64,000 nucleotides of DNA, taken from Aporrectodea caliginosa. Lineage: Eukaryota; Annelida; Clitellata; Crassiclitellata; Lumbricidae. The stretch lies in contig JACEVL010000032.1 of assembly GCA_020284085.1 (NCBI GenBank), positions 1,437,001 through 1,501,000 on the forward strand. Reading direction: 5' to 3'. The position numbers were made by a program, and so were the translations under genes. The notes under the pieces were generated by a model. That model searched no databases, was not told where the DNA came from, and saw only the letters and a list, made by a program, of their open reading frames with translations. Positions within the stretch are counted from its first letter, which is position 1. Each line of letters begins with the position of its first letter. Below are positions 49,312-61,665 of this stretch, one piece after another.

Positions 49312-52300
49312 TCAATCTATCGTTGTGGAACAGACAGATTTAATCTCCCTCATTTTCTTCCGGCTTTTGGTACGGGCTTTGAAAGCTGCGTCATGATACA
49401 TATGCTACAAGAACAAAGAACTCATGCAAATAAATAAAAATACAACACTACAACATGAAGTTTACTAACTTATAAGAAATTGGAAACTACTGTTTAACAA
49501 ATATGAAAACCAACCATTCTGTCCTGCATCAACTGTTACACGCCAAACTTGTTCAAATATAGCAAAGTGAATTCCACAGTACCTGGTCAACAGCCTGATA
49601 AAAGTGCCCAGTGACAAAATATTCACAATAAAATACTGCGATATATTACATTCCTAATAACGATAGCCACTTAGATCCATTTCACATAGCGTTCTTCTAC
49701 CTTGAAAGACAGGCTTACTCAACATGTTGCCCGAAGACCTGGCCCACAATGAGTCTTTCTAAAGCTAGTTTTTAAATCATGTTTACTAACAATCCTTGTG
49801 GTTAAACAAACAATTTAGTATTTTACCTTGACAAAAATAAACATCCGGCTGACCTGAATGTTAGACTTCAAGCTTAGATCAGTTTATTAGGAAAAATGTA
49901 CAGAACATGAGTAAACACAAACTGTTGTGTTCTCACAAAATAATTCTCAATAAGAAATTGTTGATTATTAAGAAACAGATGAACTTAATCCCGGACAGGT
50001 AAGTTCTTTGGGTTCATAACGATGGCATGTGGAGTAACAATGCAAGTTGCAATGATAAAGGTGTTCCACAATTGGAATGCTTACTGGATATTGCACATAA
50101 TAAATTGAAGCATTTCAATGCTGACAACTCACCCGTTCTTGCTTGACAGATCTGCAGTTAGGCACTGACTGCTTCAGGACTGGTGGCCCCAGACCAAAGA
50201 TGTCTCTCAGCAACTCATTTTCCTACAGCAAAGCATTGTTCACACATTAATTTGCTTTTTCAAAGAAATGCAAGTACTTGAAGCAGATGCTCAAGCTTAC
50301 TAACAATATTTCTATAAATTAAAATTAAAGAATTTAGTGCTTCGTTATGTCAGATTAAATAAAAATACTGGAGAGTTTCAAACAAATAAATTTACTTAAG
50401 TGTGAAGTTTTTATGGATGTACCACCTGTGTTCTAAAGTATTAGAACTACCGGTACTGCCAATAAACCTCACTTCAATTAATTAAAATAAGCAGCTCTTT
50501 CAAACTTGCACAGATCAAATCACAACAGTTCCTAATAAACAGTTTGTCTTAACCCTTTAACGACGAGCTGCATTAGTTTCCCATACATTTTAGCACATGC
50601 TCGTCATTAAAGGGTTAACTGTTGACTGCAGTTTCAATGTGAAAATTAGCAGAGCTCTGACAAATCAGATGATGAATGAGGATAGGTCTGAGCTCACCTG
50701 AAGGTGGATATTCATGCCTGAGCCAAGGACTCGACAAAGAGAATTGTACTGAGTCCGAAGTGTCCAGGAGTCAACGTAAACTGCTTCAAACGGGTTAAAC
50801 TGTGCAGAAATAAATGACTCTTATAAAGTTCATATTTATCTCGTATAAATTAAATTCTTATAAATAATCTTCATATTTAATCAACTTCATTGCCTATAGC
50901 AAAGGCCCTAAACCCTCGAAGCCCCTATAAACATTATATCAGAGTGACACATATGTTAAATTGTCTTTACATATTATTGTCTGTTGGGCTCATTATAAAT
51001 AAGATGGTCAAAGTTGCCATGACAAAAGGTGAACTAGAGCAGGGACAACACCATGACAATTAGAGTGTAGTTTAGCACACAAAGTAACAAATCTAAATAA
51101 GAGAACTTATAACACTTGATGTAGTAGGCACAGTCAAATGCATATAAGAAATGCAATTGCTTTAATTTTATTCACCTTGACTTCGTATTCTGTAAAGATG
51201 CCTGATTCAACAGTTCCCAAAATTTCTCTGAAACTAGACTTCTGTTGACGTCTGTCCTTCTTCGAACGATACTTGTTGCATTCAGTTGACAATCCTTTCA
51301 AACTCAGACAGAGCTCATCAAAGTTATCCTCTGCGAATTCCTATCCAAGCAAAAACATGCCACTGAATTCTTAATAAAGGTGTAGATCTTTTATTAAATA
51401 TAAGCTGTATGCTGTAAGTAAGGTCACCTTCGATGGTCTTGGCAGCCAAGAAATGTAGTTTTTAAACAATGAATACTAGTAAGCTGAAAGCAACTGTTAT
51501 CATATCTGACAGGATATAATCACACTTTTTTCAAACACCTACACTTGCAAAACTTTACCTGGATTCAACAATTATCAATCAGCACAATGGTTCTCAGCAG
51601 GTAGTGAACTAAAAACATCAGTAAGTAAGGAAACAACTGTAATGAAAACACAGTGCTTGAAGAAATGCTAAAAGCTCAACAGATCATAAGTCTCTGAGTA
51701 AATAAAATATTAAAAGTTATTACTCAACAATGTCTGTATACTGTAACATAGTTGGAGAAAATGTTACATTAAAATTATTTAACATAAACAATTAAACATA
51801 TAATTTACTTCATCGATATCCCTCGCTTTTTCATACAACATGGCTATTGCCTCTCCCGCTGTTCTACGTAGCTCCATATTGGGACTGGACAAGACACTAG
51901 CCAGTTTGCATAGGTGACTGAAACAAACAAAGACAACCAAAACCACCTTAGAAACGACACATCAAGACTAATTTTATATTAGCACATCACAGAACCATTA
52001 ACGGCCATGTAACTCAGAAATAAAACTCTGAACTGCCCAACGATATGGCGTGTGAAGTTAATAGCTATGGGGACATAGAAGTATTCAAATTTCATCGGCA
52101 TTCGAATCTACTATTTCACCAAATCAACGGATGGTATTATAGCGCTTTAGAAGTTACAGATATTGATAGAGATTTAGAGAGAGACAGATAATTTAGCGAA
52201 AGAGAAGCTCGAGAAAGAGACATGTGGGATTTTCCTGATGCTTTAGAAGCTGGCCCTTCCATCTGGAATGACCTACCACTTAAGCTTCGTGACTTTTACT

Positions 52301-55300
52301 TGTAAGCCATCTGACAGGGTTCTAGACAAGTCCCTCAAGACTCTTTTTCTTTAGTCATGGCTGGGCCATGTAGCGCTCCTGAGTAGTTTCTTGAAGGGGC
52401 GCTATATAAATGCTCTGAATGAATGAATGAATAATATCACTTCAGTCTCCCTCAAATCACATCTGTTTAGGTCTGTTAGGAGATGATGTTTAGTATCTTT
52501 GAGGTCTGAAGAGGCACTTTGTACTTATTCAGGTACATATATACAGGTCTAGAAGGTCATCAATAATATACCAAGTGTTCTCAGCATTATGCGTCATATG
52601 CCCTAGGGCATATAATGTGGCCCTTTGAAACCTTCCAGAACACATCTTGAGTACAAAACAATAATTAGACATTAGGTGCGTATTTTCGAACAATGCATCA
52701 AAGAAATTGAGAGCTCCTAGAAAGTGCAATTTATGACTGTTCATACATAAACAGATTAAAACACATATATGCATACATAAACACATACTCATACGTCAAA
52801 TCAAAAGGCTGACTTACGTTGCTGTAGAGTTCTGAATGAAAGAATCTGGAGCAATGGTCAAGAGTAAGGTCCATGCAGACATTGCACTGTTAAACATACA
52901 GTAAGCATCTGAGGCGCAATTTGTGGCCGATTTGCCATAGGCCAACTTGAAGATGTTTTCTAAAGCAGTCATTGCATCTTCTATTGTCTAAAATCCAAAA
53001 CACAGAAAGGATTAAGACAAGAATGCTACTTGATCAACAACAAAAATGCAGTCTTCAGAAACAAAAATAAATTACAATGACAGTGTGCCTAGTAAGAATA
53101 TATATTTAATTTGTTTATTTAAAGCACTTATCATGTGCAATAAGTTAGTAAACAACTGAATCTCAGGCATAGATGTACATTCGCTCAGGACCAACACAGA
53201 GTTGTGCAAAGTAAACAGTGAGACTTGACGAGCAATCTAAATGACGATTGCAAGTTGGCAAGTTGCCACTTCCATATCAAGGCTAAGAAGATAAAAGCAG
53301 ACTCATCTGAGCCATGAGGTACACCTGAACGACAGAGAACATAACCAGAGCGAGATTTATAGTTCAGAATTTGCAAGCATGCAAGTATTCATATGTGGAC
53401 GTTTACATGAGAAGGGTCCAGACTGTCGATTCTAGTTTAAGAGAAAATAGTGTCTAAAGTGGTTTGGGTTAGAATTTGTGATTTTGCGTTTTTTATCTAA
53501 TTACATTCTCCTATCAATATACTCACCCTATAAGGTTCAAAGTCATTGAAATGAAAGTTTTTTATGACAAAATTTTGTGTTTCTGTAAAAAATGTCAATT
53601 ATTTGTTTTTGGTATAGTAGGCTTATTATAGTACGCCTACTTCACGACTAAACTGCATAATTATTTGTCAGATAATTCAGCAGCAGTAACATAATAGTGA
53701 AGTTTACAGGAAATGGCTTCTAATGATATACATGTATAGCACTCCATAACAATGCAGTAGTAGCTGCGAAACCTTAGAACCTACAACTGCATGTTACTGT
53801 AGGTCCTATTATTTAATCGCAAATTACTCAAAATGAGCATTTTCTGGGTTGTTGTGTTTACCAGTCTCTACAATAACCAGACATGTGCTGGATTGTATGC
53901 AGATTTATTCTTTATTTCACTCTCATTCTGAACAATTTAGAAATGCCAATAACTCCAAACTGACCATCTGGTCCATTTTCACGTAAACGTCCACATATTT
54001 GAATCTTGAAGACCCACATGTGTACAAATAGTTGTGAATTGGGTACCACATCAAGTAAGAATTTCACTGTAAGGTACAAAATCTATGAGCATGCTATGAG
54101 CAATGACAAACTGGAGGAACACATTTTGAAGCACCCTCTTAAAACACGATTCAAATCTCTGAAATGGAAGCTCATGAACAAGATAAATTCACTTAACCCT
54201 TTAACGACGAGCGTGTACTAAAATGTATGGGAAACCATAAGCAGCTCGTCGTTAAAGGGTTAAAGAAGCCATGTCAATGGACATATGTGCTTGTATGTAT
54301 GTGTGCATGTCTAGCTGTATCTGCATGTTCCAATTTTTCAGTTAATGTAACAGCACACATATCCTGAGCCACATTAATCAGGAATCAGAATGTCAATTAA
54401 AAGTTCTTTCTTAAACAAGTCGTAATTCTCAGCAAAACTTAAACAGCAGCAGTTTGATAGTTGGTATCACTATTTCTTACCTTACTTTCTTCTGCCACAA
54501 TGAACGTACACAGTGCCAGAGCTTCAGCACACTGTAAACAAAAATCATGAATCAAACACATCAAATATCAGAATTATCTGTGTTGAGAAATCTAACTCAC
54601 ATCAAAATATAAGCACAGCAGCTATCTTTCACTCAAACTGAAAATTGAAAACTGTAAAGTGAAACTTCCGCTCTAAACTGAAAATTTACATGCGACTTTT
54701 CAAAAATTATGTAGACGTTTAGTACTGAAGCAACATATGGAAATATGGAGACCGTAATGACATAAAATTCTTTTCTAACTGCACACAAATTTTACAGATC
54801 AATAGTTTAATGTGCTCAAAATGGAACTTTTTGGACAGTGAAACTTAACTCTTTGCATGTCATAAGCACAGAATTGTGACAGTATAACTCCACTAAATAA
54901 AGCAGCTGATGTTAGGGAACTAGCAGTCTTCCTATCTCAGTAAGTGCATACATACATGCATACATACATAAATAAAATGAATCCAAAAACCTCTAAGTTC
55001 ATCAACCAATACATTCAAGCAGAATTATGACCAATTTCTTTCATGCAAACATTATCCACAGCTTAACCAAAGTGTGTTAACAAAGAATAACTTTAATTAG
55101 GAAGAGATGTGCACAAAACAAATAAGCAAAAGTCATTAATACAAACCGCAGCTCGAGTTGCAAATGAAGCAGCATTGTCGGCAAGAATAGTCTTAAGAAT
55201 TGGATAGTATAGTGGGAAGATCTCTTCCCTTTCCGTTGAGGCACCGAGCTGAATGAGGACGAGGACGCTACACGTGGCAGCAGCACACTGCTCCTCTCCC

Positions 55301-58300
55301 TTGCCTTTCTTCAAGCTCCGCTCCAGATTATCAGATATTGATAGCTTGCTGTAATAAAAAGCAATCAATCAACCAATATATCAGTGAGTCATTAATTCAA
55401 TCAATCAGTCAGTCAGTGAGTTCTGGTCAGTCCAGGTCACTTCACACAGGTACGCCACCCTATCAATCCACATGTACGAGAAGTTCTCATTTGCTATTCC
55501 CAAATCCATGAGCCAGCATGGAAGTAATCCCAGGGTCCTGGTATTAATTCATCATAGCACTTATGATTTATCGTAGCAATTGCCATTTACTATCCAGTTG
55601 ATGCCAAAACGAAATTATATTGCTAGAAGAGTAACACAAAAACAAACCCTCAAGGAATCAGACCAATCGGCTGTCTCAAAAGTGCAATCAATCATTGGAT
55701 CATAGGGAGCAAATTATACAAAACAATCATGTTCACTGCTTTCTAACTGATTGGCTGCAGATAATATTTTCCACTGGACTATATTGCAGAAACGATATCT
55801 GAAAGCAAACCTCTGAACAAATGTCAAGATCAAATATTATTTCATCATATTACAAACTATAATATATGTATAAATATGACATTCTTATTATATTTAATGG
55901 CTAATTATGAGATTATAATTATACTATACATATACAAAAGAGTATTAAATTAAGCCAGCACACACACAGACACCAGCACATACTATCACAGAAGCTCATC
56001 TGGAAAAAATTCAACCATGGCATTTTACTTTAACACAATTTAGAATGTAAAACAAGCACAAATACTGGCAAGCTGCTACTCACTTTTGAGAAATGGAGTC
56101 TATTAGATACTTGTTGGTAAGTATTGCTCTTAAGGTATTTAGAGATTCTACGCGACCTTTGGCGCTGTTAAACATAAAAAACAAACAATGTCTCTGAAAG
56201 AAGTTAAAAAGAATCTTTCCAAAGCAGACTCAACTCATTTTATACAAGGTCACATCTGTGAATATAAACTCGACTCACTAGTATCAGGCTAATAGGCTGA
56301 AAAATAAATTAAGACTTTTAGATTGGTTCACTGCACATCATCATAATAAATTCACTCAAACCCTGTTAAAAGCTGCAATTCACAAAGTGTCCAAATTTAA
56401 GACACCTATCAATGGCATACTAACTATCGCGGAGATTTAAACAGCACTGTTACATAAAATAAAATAAAATTTACCCCTTACAATGCTTACATACACAATT
56501 ACACATAACCCATTATTTAACGACAAGGCTATCACTCGCTTTGAGAAGTTCTTAAGAGGCACTGCATAAATACAGGTACATGAAAAATATAAAAAAACTG
56601 CTGGAGGTATGAAGAGTGACCACCTCAGCAGCTGGATAGGAAGAGAACTCATACTGTGTTTCAGACAGAGTCAATTTTAAACACACCCAAGGTAGAGGCA
56701 ATTAGCAAACATATAGGGCATCTCAAAAACAATTTAACAGTCAACACAATATAACAAGTCAGTGATTGAATTTGTCAAAATGGTCCCTTTATGTTTGACC
56801 ATCCATAGTCATGATTTGAAAATGAGCAACACTCTCACTGAACTACTGCTCCCAGGGCTTTGGCTCGGTCCAAATTGGCCCACTCAGTTTTATCTTTGAC
56901 ACTATCCTAAATGACAGAAATGTGAAAATGATATTAGCTGAGATAAGGTAAAACAATGGAACATGTGCTCCTTTATCGACATCAGTTCTTGGCACTTGGA
57001 CTTGGTATAAAGCATTAAACCATCTAAGTTTAAGTAACAAAGAAACTCAACTCAAGGCCATCAAAACTGAAATATTAGTCTCAAACCTCTTCTGAGAAAG
57101 TCCTTCGATACATGTTTGTAATTTCTCCTCCATATTTCCTAAAGTTCCAGTTTCATCACCTTCACAATCTGTCGAGCCTATAAATCAACAAAATAGACTT
57201 TAAATGAACGACATAAAGTTAAAACAAACCTGTTAGCTAACCCTCTTTTAAGTGCCTTTATACAAACTTGAGAGAAGCATAGCACTAGAGTTTGAAGGAT
57301 CTGGCAGCCGAGTTGCAATCATGGTAATGGCAATACATTATCCATGTATTGCTACACATGTGCCTCCGAGTTCCTATCGCATGCCTCTTATTTTGAAGGG
57401 GTGCTATATCAAGTTTATACTGATTGATGGACACTTTATTCATCCTTCCAACTTGAATCCTTTTCTTTATAAAATGCTGTTCAAATGGGTGTGGCAAATG
57501 GGCCACAGGTCTCATATCCTGGTAGCAATGCTGTTCAAAGTACTGGGCTCAAGTACATAAACAAAAGTAGAATTAATGCCATTTAATCAACCCTGGGGTG
57601 GATCTTCTCTTGGAACAGGTACTTGTTACTGCCTGTGTGCAAGTGATCATTTGTATGATCTAACAGGAACAAATTTGCTTATGCTAGTATGTATGTTATT
57701 ACATAAAAGTAATGAGTAACAAACACATAAGCATTCATTGTAATAAAATAAAATTACTGGAAACTGGTGGAAAATTACTCTTATACAAGGAAAAGGCCCT
57801 TCAATTCTTAATACTTTATTACAAGTGCTAAAACAAATTTTAATGAAGAAACACTACTCAATTACTGCATACTAGACATATGTATGCCAGCAATTATGAG
57901 AGGTCCGGTAAAGTGCACACAAATGTTCATACAGACCTAATTATTCTCGAACACACTTTGCAAAATTGTTGACATATTTAATAGTTGGAAGTATGTTGTA
58001 TGACTGAAGCTCGTGCCAAGGTCAAATTTTCTGTACCCACATCAACAGATGTGGATGATTGGTTCAACCACGCCATAAATAAATACTTTCTGACAACAGT
58101 GTCAAAGTTCCTTATATTATGTAAGTTAAAAAGGTAATATTAATCAGCAAAAAAATTTTAAAATGACTCAGAAGTTTACGTTAAAATATAAGATTATTGC
58201 AAAAAAGATATTTTGTAATGGAAAAAAGCATCATCAATGTCTCCATTCTCCATCTTGCTCTTAAATCTTTACTGGCAGCAACCAGTCAGTTCCCAAAAAT

Positions 58301-61300
58301 TCTAGTGTTTGAGTTTGTTATGCTATGCACGGAAAATGGTTTGTAACTGTGATATTTCCTTTCATTAAAATATATGCATCAAGAGTTTGTACTAATGGAA
58401 TAGTTTCTAATAAATTACACAAACCAGTTGCACAGACCTCAAAGATTCTTGTATATTCTAAATAATTAAGCATATCTTAAATTTTCCTGTAGAACTGGTG
58501 AAGGAGTTTAGAAAGATTTAAAATCTGATACGATGAAATGTGCATTTTCAAATGTAGTCTCAGGGTTGGCAAGTTGTTGCCACCGCCGGTTATAACCGGT
58601 TATTGCCACATGTGGCTATGACCGTCCCGGCAACAACCTCTTGGCAATAATGGCAACAACCTCTTGGCAAAAATGGCAAAAACCTTTTGGCAAAAATAGA
58701 AACTGGTATAATTATTGTGGTAATAAAATTTGGAATCTTCACAGTTAGCTTCAGTTTTTATTTATTGTGTATGCTAAAAACTAATATTACTCAGCAAAAA
58801 TTTTTTAAATGACTCAGAAGTTTACTTTAAAATATAAGATCATTGCAAAAAAGATATTTTGTAATGGAAAAAAGCATCATCAATGTCTCCATTCTCCATC
58901 TTGCTCTTAAATCTTTACTGGCAGTTCCCCAAAATTCTAGTGTTTGAGTTTGTTATGCTATGCACGGAAAATGGTTTGTAACTGCGGTATTTCCTTTCAT
59001 TAAAATATATGCATCAAGAGTTTGTACTAATGGAATAGTTTATAATAAATTACACAAACCAGTTGCACAGACCTCAAAGATTCTTGTAGATTCTAAATAA
59101 TTAAGCATATCTTAGATTTCCCTGTCGAACTGGTGAAGGAGTTTAGAAAGATTCAAAATCTCATACGATGAAATGTGCATTTGCAAATGTAGTCTCAACT
59201 GTAATTTTTGAAGAATTCAAGAAAGAGGTCAGTATTAGCAATGATGCTCATGTAGTGCGTGACGACAATACAGAATAAGAAAAAACTGAATCATAGGAGA
59301 AAGTGAAGTGATGACAAGAACTGTGATGGAAAAAAGTTTACTATTTACAGTACCTGTTAACAATGTATAACAACAGTTAAATAATATTTAATGCAATAGC
59401 ACTATAAAAAGTGTTACACTAGCTAGCTTCTTTCTTTATCCCGGCACATGTCTGCCCTAGTTTTGTAAATTATCAATTTTGGTTTAACTGTACTGAATTA
59501 TATATTAACAAATGAATTTTGTAGAATTAAACAAACAGAAATGTTTCACTTGTTTTGTAAAGCTTTGACAATATAAAAGGTTTAAACTAATGATTTTACA
59601 AGTATTCTCATATGGTGCTCAGGGCCCAAAAATCTGTTTGAAGGCTAGCACCCCACCCATGAATTCCACTTGAGAAACCAGCCAAAGAAGTACATTGCCT
59701 AATCAGGAGTGTTTTGGCTTAACAATAGGCAGTTGTCTGTCACCTGTGAAGCCATGGCTCATTGGGTGAGAGGTGTTCCCAGGTGACAGTTACTAATCAG
59801 TTAAGCATGCAGAATAAGAGGATTGCCTTAGTCTCTATGAGTCAAAACAAATAAACAGGCTGTCAAATGCCTTGATGACTGAAGATATCACAGTATATGG
59901 GGCCCATGTGGCTGAATTATTCAGTGGCCAACCCCTTTAACACCAAGTGGCAATATAAAATAATGACACTGATGACTAACTTTGAAGTAGACCTTAGTAC
60001 ATATAATAACACACATGCCACCCAACCAGTAACTCAGAACTCCAGTACAGAAGCTTCGAGGCATAGATACACACTGGTGGCACCGATGGAATGCTCTTCA
60101 GACCACCAAGGTCATCTTATGCAGTTTTAAATATCTATCTATCTACATCAATCTATCTCTGTCAATCTATATCTATCTCTATCTCACTCCTTCGCACTAA
60201 CGCATGCACGCACACCTCACACATGCGAACACACACACACATGTATTGCTTCCACCATAGGATGTCTCTGTCTTAATGGACTGATCTTCTGGATGTCAAC
60301 TTGATTGCGGCACCATTGCTTGATGCCTTGTGCATCATACAGCGGCGCTATAGAATACACTAATCAATAACATGCTATTTTCCAACTGTTTTGTTTCTAA
60401 ATAAATTGTAATTTAAACACGTCACTATGACATACTTTTTAACGGGGGCTGTTCATAAATTACAAATTTGTTGATAATTATGTCAGGATTAAAACGGTTC
60501 TGGAATTTTTGAAATTGATGAATATTTACTTGTTATTTTCATATTACCCTAAGAGGTCCTTTTTCCCGGACACAGTGTATATACAATAATTATACACAGT
60601 GCTTTTTTCTAGAAAAAAGGTTCTGGAACTCAACAAATTCAGAACAATTATAGGGGCATATTTTATGCTAATATTTAGCGGAGCATGTTTCACTATATCA
60701 GTACCAATCAACACTGCAAGCACTTACATTAAATTAAAGTATGTAAATAATTTTATATAATTTTTTATTAAAAATTTAAATTAACTAAATTATTTTTTAA
60801 TAGCTGAAAAAAGGTACCGGAACGCCGTTCCGGACCGGTCCGCTACGGCGTAAAAAAAAAACTCTGATTATACATGTATAATTACGTACACATACATTCT
60901 TGAAGAATGTACTTATCTTAAGTTCAAAACTGAGTTTTACCATCTGTAATTGTTGCCTGCTGGTCTGACATACTGCTAATGGCACTGACAGTATCGACAG
61001 TTTCTGCCTCATCATCACTGACAGCCTCCGGAGCATAGTTCCTCTCCTTATTAGAACGGTGATCTACAAAGAAAGCAACATTCAAGTTGATCATTTATAC
61101 TGACGATGAAAAAGAACACAAAACACTGCATATAACCATTACACCGATTGCAAAAATAAAAACAAACAAGGGCAACCTACCTCTGCAAAGGGAGCTACAA
61201 AGGATCTAACGGCAAACCTATAGTATCAGGGGCTGAAGGATTTATACAGTATCTTTGGGTATGCTGCGCGGACGCCGGACGGTACTAGGTTTTCTAATGA

Positions 61301-61665
61301 CGACACTAACCCTAACCCTGACCATATCTGACTCTCATGACGCCTAAACTGACCCTCACCGACACTCACGACGCCAGTAAACTTACGCACTACATCATTC
61401 AGACCCGATACTATAAGCTTGCCGGATCTACCAACTAATGACATATTTTGCCCCGTTCAGTGACTTCAGTCTCAACAACACCCACCAAGAACAATCGATG
61501 GGTCAAGAATGGCGGCCAAACTGAAAACTGTGCCAGCACACCGTTCCAAGGCTTATCCCTACACTGACAATTAACCTATATCTAAGCATAACACCACATC
61601 TAACACTGAATCTGACCCTAACCCTAATCTTAACACTAACCGTAACCGCACTTACCTTCCAACAT
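49312..61665 (-). CDS. IFRD1/2-like: IFRD gene (interferon-related developmental regulator), intact, 428 aa
   Basis: Minus-strand gene. Exons 5' to 3': 61656-61665, 60941-61063, 57087-57177, 56084-56164, 55147-55348, 54481-54531, 52818-52987, 51809-51917, 51176-51340, 50698-50799, 50133-50222, 49312-49404. Total 1287 nt in one frame, all junctions GT/AG. It opens MLED with an acidic Ser-rich segment (EAVSDDEAETVDTVS). The helical-repeat IFRD domain follows (LERSLKKGKGEEQC, SAWTLLLTIAPDSF, SSPNMELRRTAGEAIA), then QKSSFREILGTVESG, VYVDSWTLRTQYNSLC, LGSGMNIHLQ, LGPPVL and a basic end, FKARTKSRKKMR. Length is close to vertebrate IFRD1/2. The family has roles in transcriptional control (IFRD1) and ribosome inactivation (IFRD2); a single invertebrate gene cannot be assigned to either. 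It is head-to-head with NPRL2. Introns carry small piggyBac-like and hAT-like insertions. Confidence 0.95.
50549..50618. mobile_element. 62-bp piggyBac-like mini-MITE
   Basis: The element 50553-50614 is bounded by TTAA on both sides. Ends are CCCTTTAACGACGAGC and, at the right, GCTCGTCATTAAAGGG (one mismatch). TTAA targets and CCC...GGG ends fit piggyBac. Intron of the intact IFRD gene. Confidence 0.75.
52230..52440 (+). pseudogene. L2-like LINE 3' fragment with AATG tail
   Basis: The plus strand reads AGPSIWNDLPLKLRD, the L2-type end motif. A ~110-bp untranslated part ending GGCGCTATATAAATGC follows, with AATG units. Shares its tail with the fragment at 35.7 kb. Intron of the intact IFRD gene. 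Confidence 0.7.
54193..54263. mobile_element. 63-bp piggyBac-like mini-MITE, second copy
   Basis: The element 54197-54259 is flanked by TTAA. The 16-bp inverted ends CCCTTTAACGACGAGC are perfect. The core is the reverse complement of the 50.55-kb copy (shared TTTCCCATACATTTTAG), so the two lie in opposite orientation in two introns of the same gene. Confidence 0.8.
55355..55430. repeat. CAAT/CAGT low-complexity tract
   Basis: AATC, CAAT and CAGT units just upstream of exon 55147-55348 of the intact IFRD gene. The same intron position in the diverged copy has a CAAT tract. Confidence 0.7.
57570..58125. other. Intron sequence, nothing recognised
   Basis: AT-rich part of IFRD intron 2. A weak L2-like GGGGTGCTATATCAAG lies before it, near 57397. 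No exon or element ends. Confidence 0.5.
58130..59200. repeat. ~430-bp direct repeat separated by a hAT-like end fragment
   Basis: 58130-58557 and about 58775-59196 are near-identical (offset 646 bp, falling to 635 after an 11-bp indel at CAGTTCCC). Shared markers include AATGTCTCCATTCTCCATCT and CACAAACCAGTTGCACAGAC. Between them, 58560-58700 begins CAGGGTTGGCAAG, a hAT-type terminus, and holds three ~23-bp units (GGCAACAACCTCTTGGCAAT). Located in IFRD intron 2. Confidence 0.8.
59201..60120. other. Intron sequence, nothing recognised
   Basis: Remaining part of IFRD intron 2 with only chance frames. Confidence 0.5.
60125..60370. repeat. ATCT repeats and an L2-like tail
   Basis: Imperfect ATCT/CTCT units (60130-60190), then CA-rich sequence. 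A GGCGCTATAGAATACACT tail at about 60344 resembles the L2 3' ends seen elsewhere. Confidence 0.5.
60589..60874. mobile_element. hAT-like MITE with exact 8-bp target-site duplication
   Basis: The element is 60597-60866 (270 bp), flanked by ATTATACA at 60589-60596 and 60867-60874. Left end CAGTGCTTTTTTCTAG; right end, read inward, CAGAGTTTTTTTTTTAC (weak match). A GC-rich GGAACGCCGTTCCGGACCGG patch is near the right end. It ends only ~70 bp from IFRD exon 60941-61063. Confidence 0.82.
61296..61655. repeat. Scattered degenerate CCCTAA-like units
   Basis: Telomere-like CTAACCCTAACCCTGACC near 61306 and TGACCCTAACCCTAATCTTA near 61613, embedded in imperfect AC-rich sequence in IFRD intron 1. Too decayed to be a functional telomeric tract. 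Confidence 0.5.

Noticed and set aside
61296..61655. Internal telomere tract
   Set aside because: Only a few scattered CCCTAA units among unrelated sequence; not a real telomeric array.
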